Translations under genes and position numbers: made by a program
Shown: piece by piece, positions 32,051 to 41,669 of the stretch
Position numbering within the stretch: the first letter of the stretch is position 1
Layout of the letters: every line of letters begins with the position of its first letter
Notes under the pieces: generated by a model
Seen by the model: only the letters and a program-made list of their open reading frames with translations
Database searches by the model: none
What the model was told of the DNA's origin: nothing
DNA from: Dendrophyllia cribrosa
Lineage: Eukaryota; Cnidaria; Anthozoa; Scleractinia; Dendrophylliidae
Direction of reading: 5' to 3'
NCBI GenBank assembly: GCA_024195265.1
Contig: JAJLRJ010000010.1
Location: 35,039,626 to 35,103,625 of the forward strand
Length of the DNA: 64,000 nucleotides

Positions 32051-33170
32051 AGTCTTTTTCTGTTGATCGCGTTGATTTTAATGCCAAAAGTCAAGAATGC
32101 TATGTTGAAAATTATCGCTGTACGGTAAGCAATTCGACACATGTAAACCGTTCAACAAAACTCAGCTTTTTCTTCCAAACCAGCGATTGAATTTCGCTCA
32201 AAATCTGGAATAAAAAGGTTTCATACATTTAGTAATAAAAAACTACAGGGCCGTGCCCCAGAACGTCCCTCGCCTTCTGCTAAATTTTAAACGGAAAGTT
32301 GGGCAATTTAAATAGATTTGTCACCTATGATGCAAACGTGGAGTGTGTATCTTGTTTAAGTCTCTAGTTGTTGTGTACTAAGTCTAATATGTGCTTACCT
32401 CATGCGATCAAAGACTTCGATTTGGTGTAATGTGATGTTACACGGGACAATTCTTACGCAACATTGTTGAGTTACAATTTGACGCCGTGCAACAAGCGCG
32501 GACGATTTTTAATTGTTGCGGCAAGTTTAAAGGTGGTTCCAAAACTTGCAACATTTTGCTACAATAAATTTCAATAAAATTCATCCAGCTAGCGGTTTCT
32601 CCGATGAAGTAAAGGTCAGTGGCATGAATATGAAGCATTAATTCTTCAATATATAAATCAATGAACGAGGAAGATAAAATAGAAGACAGTTCACTGCTGT
32701 ACTTACATGTTTATATTCTCCGCCGCCATGAATAAATTCGCAGTTCTCTTCTCTGCAGTTCGTGAAAGAAAAAAAAATACAATAGTTGTCCCAATCTGAT
32801 AAAATAACAAACCCAAAATATCAACATTTTTAAAAGTAACACTTTAAGTAATTCAAAAATTCGATTTTATGGTTTTAGAAACAACAAGAGGCTAAACATA
32901 GCCTATACTCATGCGCATGAGACTCTAAGACGCGTTGATTGAAGCTACCAATTTTTCTGTAGTCGCTTTGAATATTTAATTTATTGATTCTGATCAAACC
33001 CACACTAGTGTAATACTTCCCAAACGTTAACCGTGAATTATTTCTATTACATTGGGTTATTCCAGAAAGAATCCACCCCCCCCCCCCCACCACCGACGGA
33101 TGGCAAGATTGTTTGACCCCGTTCCCCCCCCCCCCCCCCCCCCCCCTCTCCCGCCCTCCTGCCCGGATTT
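32051..33170. other. No gene recognised; poly-C tracts near the right end
   Basis: Sequence around 32450-32630 (CGCAACATTGTTGAGTTAC, AACTTGCAACATTTTGC) recalls a common animal repeat but has no clear ends. Poly-C tracts lie at about 33076-33089 and 33124-33146, just outside the LINE tail. Confidence 0.4.
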
Positions 33171-33640
33171 CCAATCAATCATCTTTATTTAGTCACGGAA
33201 TCTCATTCAGAAAAATGCTCTTCCAGAGAGCCGTGCAAAAATCATGCAATAAAAAAATACAATATTAAATAAATATGGTCATTAAAATTATACTAAATTA
33301 CAAATATGATATAAACGATTTCAGGCTTGTCTGTCCTTTAATAGTATTTGATAGACTATTCCAGAGAACCGCCCCTCTATAGTGGAAGTTATTTTTTCCA
33401 GCCTCAGTATACGGTCTTGGTACAAATAAATTATGTGTTGAGTTTCTTAGATTGTAAGAATACATAGAGTTTGTACTATTAAAAATTTGAGCCAAATGAT
33501 CAGGTACATTTCCATTTTTCAATTTATACATTATTATGGCTAGTTGTCTTGTCCTTCGTGTCTCAAGATTATCCCACCCAAGTTCATCCAGTATCTCAAC
33601 TGATCGTCTATCGTAGTTAGAGGTTATCACCCTGCCAGCT
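33171..33640 (-). pseudogene. CR1/L2-like LINE, 3' part (interrupted by the gypsy element)
   Basis: On the minus strand, this encodes the C-terminal end of a LINE reverse-transcriptase protein: DRRSVEILDELGWDNLETRR, QLAIIMYKLKNGNVPDHL, then GAVLWNSLSNTIKG, with a stop at 33298. A 3' UTR follows, ending AAATAAAGATGATTGATTGG (33190-33171), a typical LINE tail. The coding continues, across the gypsy element, in 38098-38450. The interrupted frame is otherwise open here, so the LINE was probably readable at this point when it was hit. Confidence 0.85.
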
Positions 33641-33782
33641 TGTAGTGTACTGCGTGACGTCGCGTCACGCATGTAAGTGAACTGCATATTATGGGATCAA
33701 CATAGTTGAGTTGAGCACATGGCCGCCTTTGAGTAGTTGTTTGTTTTGTTCGTCGCATCGCTCCTCCCGCGAATACACTTCA
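33641..33782 (+). repeat. Left LTR of the gypsy element
   Basis: 142 bp, TGTAGTGTACTGCG...AATACACTTCA. It contains the palindrome GTGACGTCGCGTCAC, a plausible bZIP-type (CRE-like) regulatory site. The sequence after it, TTTGGCGACGAGGATC, is the likely primer-binding region. Confidence 0.9.
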
Positions 33783-33802
33783 TTTGGCGACGAGGATCTA
33801 AC

Positions 33803-36800
33803 ATGGCGAGCTTATTTGGTAGAGTAGATGCATTTGACGAGAAGACTGAAACCTGGGAGCATTACACGGAGCGTTTAGGACATTATTTTGATGCGAATGG
33901 AATCGGCGATGAGTCCACGGGGGACAAAGCGAAACGGCGGGCGATCCTGTTGAGTGTGTGTGGAAGCAAGATTTACAAGTTGATGTGTGATCTCCTAGCC
34001 CCAGAAAAACCAGGAGTAAAGTCGTACCAGGAGCTGGTTAAGCTTATTCAGGATCATCTGACCCCAAAACCGTCAGAAATTGTACAAAGGTTTAAGTTCA
34101 ATAACCGTTTTCGTAACGAAGGAGAATCAGTGGCAGATTTTGTGGCGTCGCTGAGGAATTTGGCCGAACATTGTGAGTACGGGGATACCCTTGAGACTAT
34201 GCTAAGGGACAGGATTGTGTGTGGAATTCGGGATGAGAAGATACAACGTCGTCTTCTTGTGGAAAAGAAATTGACCTTCCAGAAGGCATATGAAATTGCA
34301 ACCACGATGGAAATCACTATGCAAAATATGGCAGTGCTTCAGGAATCGAAGGAGTCGGAGGCGGTGAACCAGGTAACTGTACAAGCGAAAGGGGCGGACG
34401 GACGACGCATACCGCGCAACTCTCCTTGTTTTCGGTGTGGAGGGAATCATAGTGCACAAACTTGCAGGTTTAAGGAACTAAACTGTTTTTATTGCAAGCA
34501 AAAAGGTCACGTTGCCGATAGATGTCCAAATCGCAACTTAAGTCAGCCGAAAGGTGAGAGGCAAGATTTTCAGCCGAAAAGAAGTGACCAGAGGAGATCT
34601 CCAGGTCAGCAAAGGTCAGGTAGTTTACACCAGTTAGAGGATGTTGTTAATATTTTTGATGAGGATGCTGGGGAGGAGGGAGATGTGTATGGCCAACTGT
34701 TTTGTGTGAATTCAAGTAGAGGCCACAACCCTTACAAAGTGACAGTGCTAGTGAATGGAGTGAATGTCACCATGGAAATTGATACTGGGGCATCAACAAC
34801 CGTTGTTGATGAGAAAACTTTCCACACTTTGTCCCAGCCAGGTAGAGGGTTGAAATTGAATGCTGTGAATACTGTTTTGCGTACCTATACAGGGGAGGTT
34901 ATTCCTGTGGTGGGGGAATGTGAGTTGGAAGTAGAGTACAATGGTTTTAAAGGCAGTTTACCAGCTGTGGTAATCAGTGGAGAGGGTCCATGCTTAATGG
35001 GTCGTAACTGGCTCCAGCGCATTTCTTTAAATTGGAGTGAGATTTTTCATTTAGCTACCGTGGATAAGCACTTGAATGAGATGTTGGAGACACACTCCTC
35101 GGTCTTCCAAGAGGGTCTGGGTAAAGTAGAAGGAGTGAAGGCGAAAATTTATGTCGATCCCACCAAGAGGCCACGATTCTTCAAGGCCAGGCCTGTAGCC
35201 TATGCCCTGCGTGAAAAAATTGAAACAGAATTGGATCAACTAGTCAAAGAAGGAACTATAGAACCGGTTGAATTCTCAGAATGGGCCACACCCATCGTCC
35301 CCATTGTCAAAGAGGATGGCACTATCAGAATTTGTGGGGATTACAAGCAAACGATTAATCAAGTAGCCCAGTTGGACAACTACCCCATTCCCAAGATCGA
35401 AGATTTGTATGCAACCTTGGGGGAGGGTATGGAATTCACAAAGCTGGATTTAAGCCAGGCTTACCAGCAGTTGGAGCTGGACGAAGAATCCAAGGATTAT
35501 ACAGTCATCAACACCCACAAGGGTCTATTCAGATACAACCGACTTCCATATGGCATTTCATCGGCTCCAGGCATTTTCCAGCGCACGATTGAAAGTCTCC
35601 TCCAAGGAATCCCGCAAGTTGTAGTCCGAATTGATGACATTCTTGTGACAGGCAAGACAAGAAACAAGCATTTGGAGCATCTAAAGGAAGTGTTGGCACG
35701 ATTAGACAAGGCGGGCATCCGCCTAAAGCTAAGGAAGTGTGTTTTCCTACAAAATCAGGTGATTTACTTGGGACATCGCATCAACAAAGACGGCATACAA
35801 CCCATAGAAGGCAAAGTAAGAGCCATCCAAGAGGCACCTGCACCCACTAATGTCAAGGAACTTCAAGCCTTTTTGGGGATGTTGAATTATTATGCTTGCT
35901 ACTTGCCAAATTTGTCCACTGTCTTAGCCCCTTTACATGAACTGCTTGCCAAGGACTGCAAATGGACATGGGGTAAAAGACAGGTGGAAGCCTTTAACCG
36001 AGCTAAGGGCATGTTGAATTCCTCAGATCTCTTAGTTCATTATGACCCTAGTAAGGAACTTGTATTGTCTTGTGACGCCTCACCCTACGGATTGGGAGCG
36101 GTCCTCTCGCACATTGTCGATGGAAAAGAAAGGCCTATCTCGTACGCCTCGAGGACTCTATCACCTGCAGAACGAAACTATGCCCAATTGGATAAGGAGG
36201 GAGCTGCGGTGATATTCGGACTGAAGAAGTTCCACCAGTATCTGTACGGACAGAAATTTACGATTTTTACAGATCACAAGCCACTTTTGGGCCTGTTTAA
36301 GGCAGACAAAGCTGTTCCAACAATGGCATCACCGAGAATTCAAAGGTGGGCTTTACTTCTGGCAGCCTATGACTATGAACTTGTTTACCGAGAGGGATGT
36401 AAACACGGCAACGCTGATGGCCTCAGTCGGTTACCTTTGCCAGATACGGTGGCAAAGGTCCCCATACCTGGTGAAACCATACTCTTGATGAGCCAGTTGG
36501 AAGTTCTGCCAGTGGGTGCCGATCAAATTGCGGATTGGACAGCCTCAGACCCTGTGCTACAGCAGGTCCTAAGAAGAGTCCAGCAGGGCTGGGGTGATAA
36601 ATGCCCTGATAAAAGCCTGGAGCCTTTCTACGTGAGGAGAGACGAATTAAGCACACACAATGGATGTATATTGTGGGGGAACCGCGTGGTCATACCAGCT
36701 CGGGGCCAGCGACAGCTTCTGGAGGACCTGCACACCGCCCACCCAGGAATAGTTAGAATGAAAAATCTTGCGCGTAGCTACCTTTGGTGGCCTGGGCTGG

Positions 36801-37384
36801 ATGCCGACATTGAAGAAAAGGTCAAGTCATGTGAAGTATGTCAGCTACATAGGGCAGCACCGGCTGCTGCACCCCTTCATCCTTGGGAATGGCCTGAGAA
36901 ACCGTGGTCCCGCATTCACATAGACCATGCAGGGCCATTTATGGGACAGTTATTTTTTATTGTGATCGATGCATATAGCAAGTGGATTGAGGTATATCCA
37001 ACATCCAGTACCAGTGCGACAGCTACTATAGAGATTCTAAGAAGAGCTTTTGCCACCCATGGATTACCTGAAATGGTAGTCTCAGACAATGGCACTGGAT
37101 TCGTAAGTGAAGAATTTGAAAACTTCATGACCAAAAATGGAATTTTACACGTGAAAACGACCCCTAGGCACCCTTCGTCTAATGGTCTGGTGGAAAGATC
37201 AGTTCGTATTTTCAAAGACGGGATGAAGAAGCTGGAAGGATCTGGAGGTACAGTGCACACCAAACTAAGCAGATTCTTGTTGGCCTATAGATCAACGCCC
37301 CAAACAACAACTGGAGTTACACCGGCAGAGTTGCTGTTCAATCGCCGTTACGAACCCGACTGGATCTCATTCGACCAGACGTAA
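33803..37384 (+). CDS. Gag-Pol polyprotein of the gypsy element, frameshifted near the end
   Basis: A single frame of 1193 codons from ATG 33803; an upstream in-frame ATG at 33737 lies inside the LTR and is unlikely. Gag with two CCHC-type zinc knuckles (from C209 and C228; the first has one residue fewer between C and H). Aspartic protease DTGAS at 327. RT with LDLSQAY (about 549) and RIDD at 609-612, where the usual aromatic residue of YxDD is Arg. RNase H with CDASPYGLGA (about 757). Integrase with HHCC zinc domain (977-1013) and D1041, D1095, E1131 with the normal 35-residue spacing. A one-base loss near 37347 shifts the frame, ending it at 37384; the rest continues in the next frame. Confidence 0.93.
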   Translation: MASLFGRVDAFDEKTETWEHYTERLGHYFDANGIGDESTGDKAKRRAILLSVCGSKIYKLMCDLLAPEKPGVKSYQELVKLIQDHLTPKPSEIVQRFKFNNRFRNEGESVADFVASLRNLAEHCEYGDTLETMLRDRIVCGIRDEKIQRRLLVEKKLTFQKAYEIATTMEITMQNMAVLQESKESEAVNQVTVQAKGADGRRIPRNSPCFRCGGNHSAQTCRFKELNCFYCKQKGHVADRCPNRNLSQPKGERQDFQPKRSDQRRSPGQQRSGSLHQLEDVVNIFDEDAGEEGDVYGQLFCVNSSRGHNPYKVTVLVNGVNVTMEIDTGASTTVVDEKTFHTLSQPGRGLKLNAVNTVLRTYTGEVIPVVGECELEVEYNGFKGSLPAVVISGEGPCLMGRNWLQRISLNWSEIFHLATVDKHLNEMLETHSSVFQEGLGKVEGVKAKIYVDPTKRPRFFKARPVAYALREKIETELDQLVKEGTIEPVEFSEWATPIVPIVKEDGTIRICGDYKQTINQVAQLDNYPIPKIEDLYATLGEGMEFTKLDLSQAYQQLELDEESKDYTVINTHKGLFRYNRLPYGISSAPGIFQRTIESLLQGIPQVVVRIDDILVTGKTRNKHLEHLKEVLARLDKAGIRLKLRKCVFLQNQVIYLGHRINKDGIQPIEGKVRAIQEAPAPTNVKELQAFLGMLNYYACYLPNLSTVLAPLHELLAKDCKWTWGKRQVEAFNRAKGMLNSSDLLVHYDPSKELVLSCDASPYGLGAVLSHIVDGKERPISYASRTLSPAERNYAQLDKEGAAVIFGLKKFHQYLYGQKFTIFTDHKPLLGLFKADKAVPTMASPRIQRWALLLAAYDYELVYREGCKHGNADGLSRLPLPDTVAKVPIPGETILLMSQLEVLPVGADQIADWTASDPVLQQVLRRVQQGWGDKCPDKSLEPFYVRRDELSTHNGCILWGNRVVIPARGQRQLLEDLHTAHPGIVRMKNLARSYLWWPGLDADIEEKVKSCEVCQLHRAAPAAAPLHPWEWPEKPWSRIHIDHAGPFMGQLFFIVIDAYSKWIEVYPTSSTSATATIEILRRAFATHGLPEMVVSDNGTGFVSEEFENFMTKNGILHVKTTPRHPSSNGLVERSVRIFKDGMKKLEGSGGTVHTKLSRFLLAYRSTPQTTTGVTPAELLFNRRYEPDWISFDQT

Positions 37385-37392
37385 GGCATCGA

Positions 37393-37824
37393 GTGGAAAC
37401 CCAACAATTGTCACAGAAGGAGCAGCATGACAACACAAGGACAGCGCGACAATTTGCAGAGAGAGACAAGGTCGTTGTGAAGAATTTTAGTCCGGGGCCC
37501 AAATGGAAGAAGGCACGCATTGAAAGTAGAACTGGCCCACTGTCATATACGGTCAAGTATGAAGATGGGGTGGTAACCCGTAGGCATGTGGATCATCTCC
37601 TTAAACGCCATGACGTGCCCTCGAGGGAGGATGACGTTCTGCCTGACTCATCTGTGCACGCCGAGCAAAACCTGGGACCGTCCACGGCAGAAAAGGAACA
37701 AGAGAACATGGCCACGGAGGAAGTTTCCACTAATACAGGGGAGTCAAACACAGGACCTCAGGCAAGGAGGTCTCAGCGCACAAGGAGAACCCCAGAGTAC
37801 TTAAAGGACTATGTGACTGTTTGA
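37393..37824 (+). pseudogene. Pol C-terminal segment in shifted frame
   Basis: This frame holds the expected C-terminal tail of the polyprotein: a basic integrase tail with VVVKNFSPGPKWKKARI and GPLSYTVKYEDG, resembling the GPY/F module, followed by a charged Ser/Glu-rich tail. Codons before the ATG at 37393 are open in the same frame back to about 37347, so the Met is not a real start; the segment belongs to the upstream gene across a frameshift. Confidence 0.8.
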
Positions 37825-37929
37825 GCATTTGATTACGGTTGAGTTTATTGATCATTCTGTGATTGCTAAATACATTCAGACACTATGGAACAATCAGTTG
37901 ACCTTATAGGGACTGTGTTTTTTGAACTA

Positions 37930-37955
37930 GGGGGGGGGGGGGGGGGGGGGAAAGA
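37930..37955 (+). promoter_or_regulatory. Polypurine tract of the gypsy element
   Basis: A run of about 20 G followed by AAAGA directly before the right LTR, where plus-strand synthesis is primed. The long pure G-run is unusual and may be a replication or assembly-length artefact. Confidence 0.7.
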
Positions 37956-38097
37956 TGTAGTGTACTGCGTGACGTCGCGTCACGCATGTAAGTGAACTGC
38001 ATATTATGGGATCAACATAGTTGAGTTGAGCACATGGCCGCCTTTGAGTAGTTGTTTGTTTTGTTCGTCGCATCGCTCCTCCCGCGAATACACTTCA
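37956..38097 (+). repeat. Right LTR of the gypsy element
   Basis: 142 bp, same as the left LTR at every position I compared. Ends AATACACTTCA, followed by the target duplication CAGCT. Confidence 0.9.
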
Positions 38098-38450
38098 CAG
38101 CTCTGTTTTGGAGGGTCTGGAGTCTGTTACACATCCCTTTCCCACAACTCCCCCACACTATACTACAATAATCGAAATACGGTAGTACAAGGGAGTAGTA
38201 CATCACAATCAATGTATGATAAGGTATGAGATGCCTTACACGTCTCAGAACGCCAATCCCTCCAGAGGTTTTCTTAGCAATTGTGTCTACATGATCTCTC
38301 CAAGTTAATGATTGATCTATTTCAACACCAAGATAAAAATTTGTGGAAGCCCTAAATTTACAGGTAATGAAAAAATACATGTAATCGGATTCAGGAGATT
38401 CTACTTTTATAATGTCAAAACTGTGGTGATGAGTGCTATAAATTGGTGAA
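38098..38450 (-). pseudogene. CR1/L2-like LINE, upstream part
   Basis: On the minus strand, this gives the RT thumb/connection part of the LINE: YLGVEIDQSLTWRDHVDTIA, GVLRRVRHLIP and LVLPYFDYCSIVWGSCG, up to LQTLQNRA at the gypsy junction. The same frame resumes at 33640 once the gypsy element and one CAGCT are discounted. RT palm and endonuclease are missing, so the LINE was 5'-truncated before the gypsy insertion. Confidence 0.85.
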
Positions 38451-38969
38451 ACATTTTAATAAAAATAAATATTGCGTGACACATCATACATCATGAACCC
38501 CCCCCCCCCCCCCCCCCCCCCCCCCGTTTTTCAAGTCCAAATCGAAATGCAATTTTTTTCAATAAAGCTAGTTCTTTAAATAATTGCTTTGATTTTGCCA
38601 TGTATTAATTTTTTCCAGGCTTCACAGTTTTTTCAAAGTGTTGTCGCAAATACACTTCTTTCATATATGCAAATTTCGTGTGGAATGTAATTCGATCGTG
38701 CGCTGCTTGTACCAAAATATTTGTTCTAAAGGTCAAAACTTTTTAATGAAACTCATATTTCCTTGAATGAAAATGTCTTTCCCTTGAATAAAAGAGTTAA
38801 ACGCTTATCAGAATTCAGTGATTTTCTGCTTCCGGAAGGCTTGGCGATTTATTTATCTTCATTGCAGCGCGCAGCGCTGGCGTCTGCGAATTATATTATA
38901 AACATCACAAAATAATATTTAAATGCAGCAACCTGCTTTATTATATCTAAATTTCCGACTTTTCTTGTG
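38451..38969. other. No gene recognised; poly-C tract
   Basis: A poly-C run of about 30 bases lies at 38497-38525. The rest is AT-rich and featureless up to the dispersed repeat. Confidence 0.45.
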
Positions 38970-39800
38970 TATATAGAATGCCATTCTTATCCGTAAAGAT
39001 GATTCGCATAATGTTTTCGCGAATCAAAAAGTCTTGAAAGCAAACTTTATTTCAGAAAGCGCTATTTATTTCAATTATATTTAAAGCTTACCATGATTAT
39101 TGGCTTCATGGAGAAAACATTCGAACAAGTTTGCGTCTAATGTTTCCCAAACCGTGACTGCTTTCTGTTACATTTGAAAAGACTACTTTTAAAAGCAATA
39201 AAATCAGTAAACGACCGGGTTATTTTTCAATTTTAGCAATTCTCAAAAACTGTATTACGCGACAGTCCGTTGACTCTGTGTTTAGAGTGCACAAAAGCTC
39301 ACAAAAGCAACTTTTTCTCGGTCTAGAATAACAAGTATGACACAAAGAAAAAGTCAATCACAAATTGATATCAACATAAATTCTCACCGAAAAATGAAAT
39401 TTCTTTTATGGTAAAGTCCCTCGCCTGCTTGAAAATTCTTTAAAACTCCGCTTCTTCGGATTTGATCGCCCCGCACTGATAAAACTTGAAGCAAGATTTC
39501 GTCGCTCGTCGCTTACAGCTCTCCTTTTTCTCCACTACAGCGGCTTCTGAGTATTCTTTAAAGCTTTCTCTTTCCATTTTGAGTATTTTGAATGTGTGTT
39601 ATTATTCCGACAAGACAAAACTATGGTTTTGAAAACCAAGCACATGCCGAGCGCGGCAGACATTTTTGTAGAATTTTTATGTGACCTGCGATCCGGTTAG
39701 TAATAATATATCCGTGCATAAATTTGCATGCACTAATGTGACAAAAAGACGAAGAAACGCGACCCATTTTCTACCTCATGCGCTTACTGCGCATGAGTAA
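38970..39800. repeat. Dispersed repeat, copy B (empty site for the MITE)
   Basis: Near-identical to 1-1032 without the 196-bp MITE: here TTTTTGTAGAAT runs directly into TTTTATGTGACC. It ends at GCGCATGAGTAA like copy A. The two copies are over 38 kb apart in the same orientation. Confidence 0.85.
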
Positions 39801-39979
39801 TAAAGCTGCAATTTAGAAGAAGGTAAAATACTCACGTTGTGTGGAAACGGCAAAATGATCAATTTCACGTCGGTTCCGTGAAGAGAACGTGAGACATTTT
39901 CTCACCAGTCATGCGCAGTCGATCATTTGGATTTTCCCTGAGTCTCTCGCGTCGCCGTTGCCGTTGCCGTTCCCGATGC

Positions 39980-40245
39980 TTAAAGTCCCTACTAAAAAGT
40001 CAACATCTAACGCACTATAATTGTCTTCGACAAGAAACTATTTAATCATGAAAAATATCGTTATTCATTATAATGATAGCTATCTTTATTGTTTGTCTAA
40101 TGTTTGTCTAACACATCTAATGTTTTAAGTCCCTACTAAAAAGTCAACATCTAACGCACTATAATTGTCTTCGACAAGAAATTATTTAATCATGAAAAAT
40201 ATCGTTATTCATTATAGCTCAGTCTTTATTGTTTGTCTAAAGATG
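39980..40245. repeat. Direct tandem duplication, about 145-bp unit
   Basis: TTAAAGTCCCTACTAAAAAG and the following ACATCTAACGCACTATAATTG occur at 39980 and about 40125; the second copy continues to GTTTGTCTAAAG near 40243. It lies directly beside the hammerhead-like motif at 40261. Confidence 0.75.
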
Positions 40246-40260
40246 TGGTCACTTTAGATA

Positions 40261-40310
40261 CGGATCGCAACGTTTCTACTGCTTACTGCGGGTCTTCATC
40301 AGCCCGCGAC
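40261..40310 (-). ncRNA. Hammerhead-like motif, ACGU class, damaged stem II
   Basis: Minus strand: CUGAUGA core exact, then AGACCCGC...GCAGUA where a stem II would be expected but pairs poorly, then GAA-ACGU-U and GCGAUCC. A CGC upstream could pair with GCG after the cleavage point, but three G lie between it and the core. Probably a decayed copy. Confidence 0.35.
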
Positions 40311-41159
40311 GGATTACATTTGCAATCTGAAAATGTGAGGCCGGTATGAGTATCCCAAACAGCTATTTGGTGAAACGATTCGTTGGTGTCCTTGACAGAT
40401 CATTTCCGCAGACAAAATATCCTTTTATATTTCGCACCAAATAATTATTTAAATCTTACTGTTGTTATAATATCATCATTTTTTAAACAAGTTACTCTGC
40501 TATGAGCCTTAACATATCCAATATATGAAGAGCAAAACATTAAATATATCTTCCTGAAAATCAAATAACCACAACTGTTTTTGCTGAAGGTACATTGCAT
40601 AATCATTGTTTTGTTATCTGGCTTTCATTTTATTTCTTCCTTTTGATGGCTATAAAAAATACATTATTATCATTGTGTTTTGTTTTTATTTTAAATGGAC
40701 AATCCTTATTTAAACTTATCTTCCTGATCATGGTTGAATATCGTTTCTATTTTAAAGAAGGGAAATTGTACTGTCCTTGGCTTGCGTCAAAAGCAGTAAA
40801 AACCGCAAAAATATTCAAAACTTATAACCAGTATCGCGTATCTACAATATAATATTTGATCTTTGATCCAAATACATTTCAAATGTTATATCGCCAAATT
40901 TCATTAAATATACAACTTAATTATTGGATAAAAAGATTGTATACAGTGTATAGAGCAAAACAGAAGAAGAAGTCTAGAGATAAAGTGCAGGATTACAAGG
41001 ATTGAAGTGGATTACAGTTATCAAATTTGATTTCGTGACAGGCGTCAAGAAATCGAAATTGCCATTCTGGTGAAATTTCTACTCTTTCAGCCGTTATTTT
41101 GTCTTTTTAGTTCAAATTTCATCGCTTTCATGACTTTTGGTGTTTTTCCTTTCTATTTC
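40311..41159. other. No gene recognised
   Basis: The open frame at 40595-40852 (plus) is Phe/Leu-rich and contains the short dispersed string also found at 31132; it is unlikely to be a gene. Nothing else stands out. Confidence 0.45.
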
Positions 41160-41460
41160 AAGATAATAGAGCAGTTTTCAATTGAGTGTCGTAAAACCAA
41201 AACCAAAGTAATTACTCTGACCAATCACAGCAGTCGTAAACAATCCAATGAACCAATCAAAGCTCGAAGCAAGTACATGTCGGAGGCGCCAAGCGCGGGA
41301 AAACGCGTGTGAACAAGTTACGATTGGTTTTGGTATTACTTCTGATTGGTCGAGAAAGTGGCGCGAGATTTTTTAGCCAATCACAAAGCGTAGCAATGCA
41401 AAACCAAAGCAATTGTGTAATTACTTTCGATACTCAATTGAAAACTGCTCTAAGATAATA
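41160..41460. mobile_element. CCAAT-rich MITE, copy A
   Basis: The element 41169-41450 starts GAGCAGTTTTCAATTGAGTG and ends with CACTC-type complement, CTCAATTGAAAACTGCTC. It is flanked by AAGATAATA on both sides (41160-41168; 41452-41460 after one extra T), a 9-bp duplication as in Mutator-like elements. Inside are several CCAAT/ATTGG boxes (ACCAATCA, GATTGG) in inverted arrangement. Related copy at 53912-54208. Confidence 0.8.
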
Positions 41461-41576
41461 AGTAATGTTTACTACATGAGTGGGAGTGTTGTATCGGCCT
41501 GTACAATCACGAGGCGCAGCCGAGTAAATGTATAGTGCCAACACAACACGGAAGCGAATGTTGTAAACAACTTGTG

Positions 41577-41665
41577 AAATTCACATTCCAGATACAACTC
41601 ACTAGTGGTTGTATCTAATTTACATTCCAGATACAACTCACTAGTGAGTTGTATCTGATTTACAG
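41577..41665. repeat. Short tandem palindromes
   Basis: CATTCCAGATACAACTCACT with the following AGTG(A)GTTGTATCT occurs twice in tandem (about 41584 and 41623). Each unit folds as GATACAACTCACTAGTGAGT-type hairpin. No link to a gene is apparent. Confidence 0.65.
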
Positions 41666-41669
41666 GGTT

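Larger units (their letters stand above)
33636..38102 (+). mobile_element. Ty3/gypsy LTR retrotransposon, near-complete and young
   Basis: The element 33641-38097 (4457 bp) has two 142-bp LTRs with TG...CA ends and no difference by eye, and is flanked by a 5-bp target duplication, CAGCT (33636-33640 and 38098-38102). Identical LTRs mean recent insertion. It carries one gag-pol frame, broken once near its 3' end, and a G-rich polypurine tract before the right LTR. It sits inside a LINE. Domain order (protease, RT, RNase H, integrase) is Ty3/gypsy; no envelope gene is present. Confidence 0.95.

Noticed and set aside
33737..33802. Upstream Met extending the gypsy polyprotein
   Set aside because: It lies inside the LTR and encodes no recognisable Gag sequence; ATG 33803 after the primer-binding region is the better start.
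38838..38890. Possible rRNA or snRNA-like GC segment (GCGCGCAGCGCTGGCG)
   Set aside because: Too short and without any conserved RNA signature.
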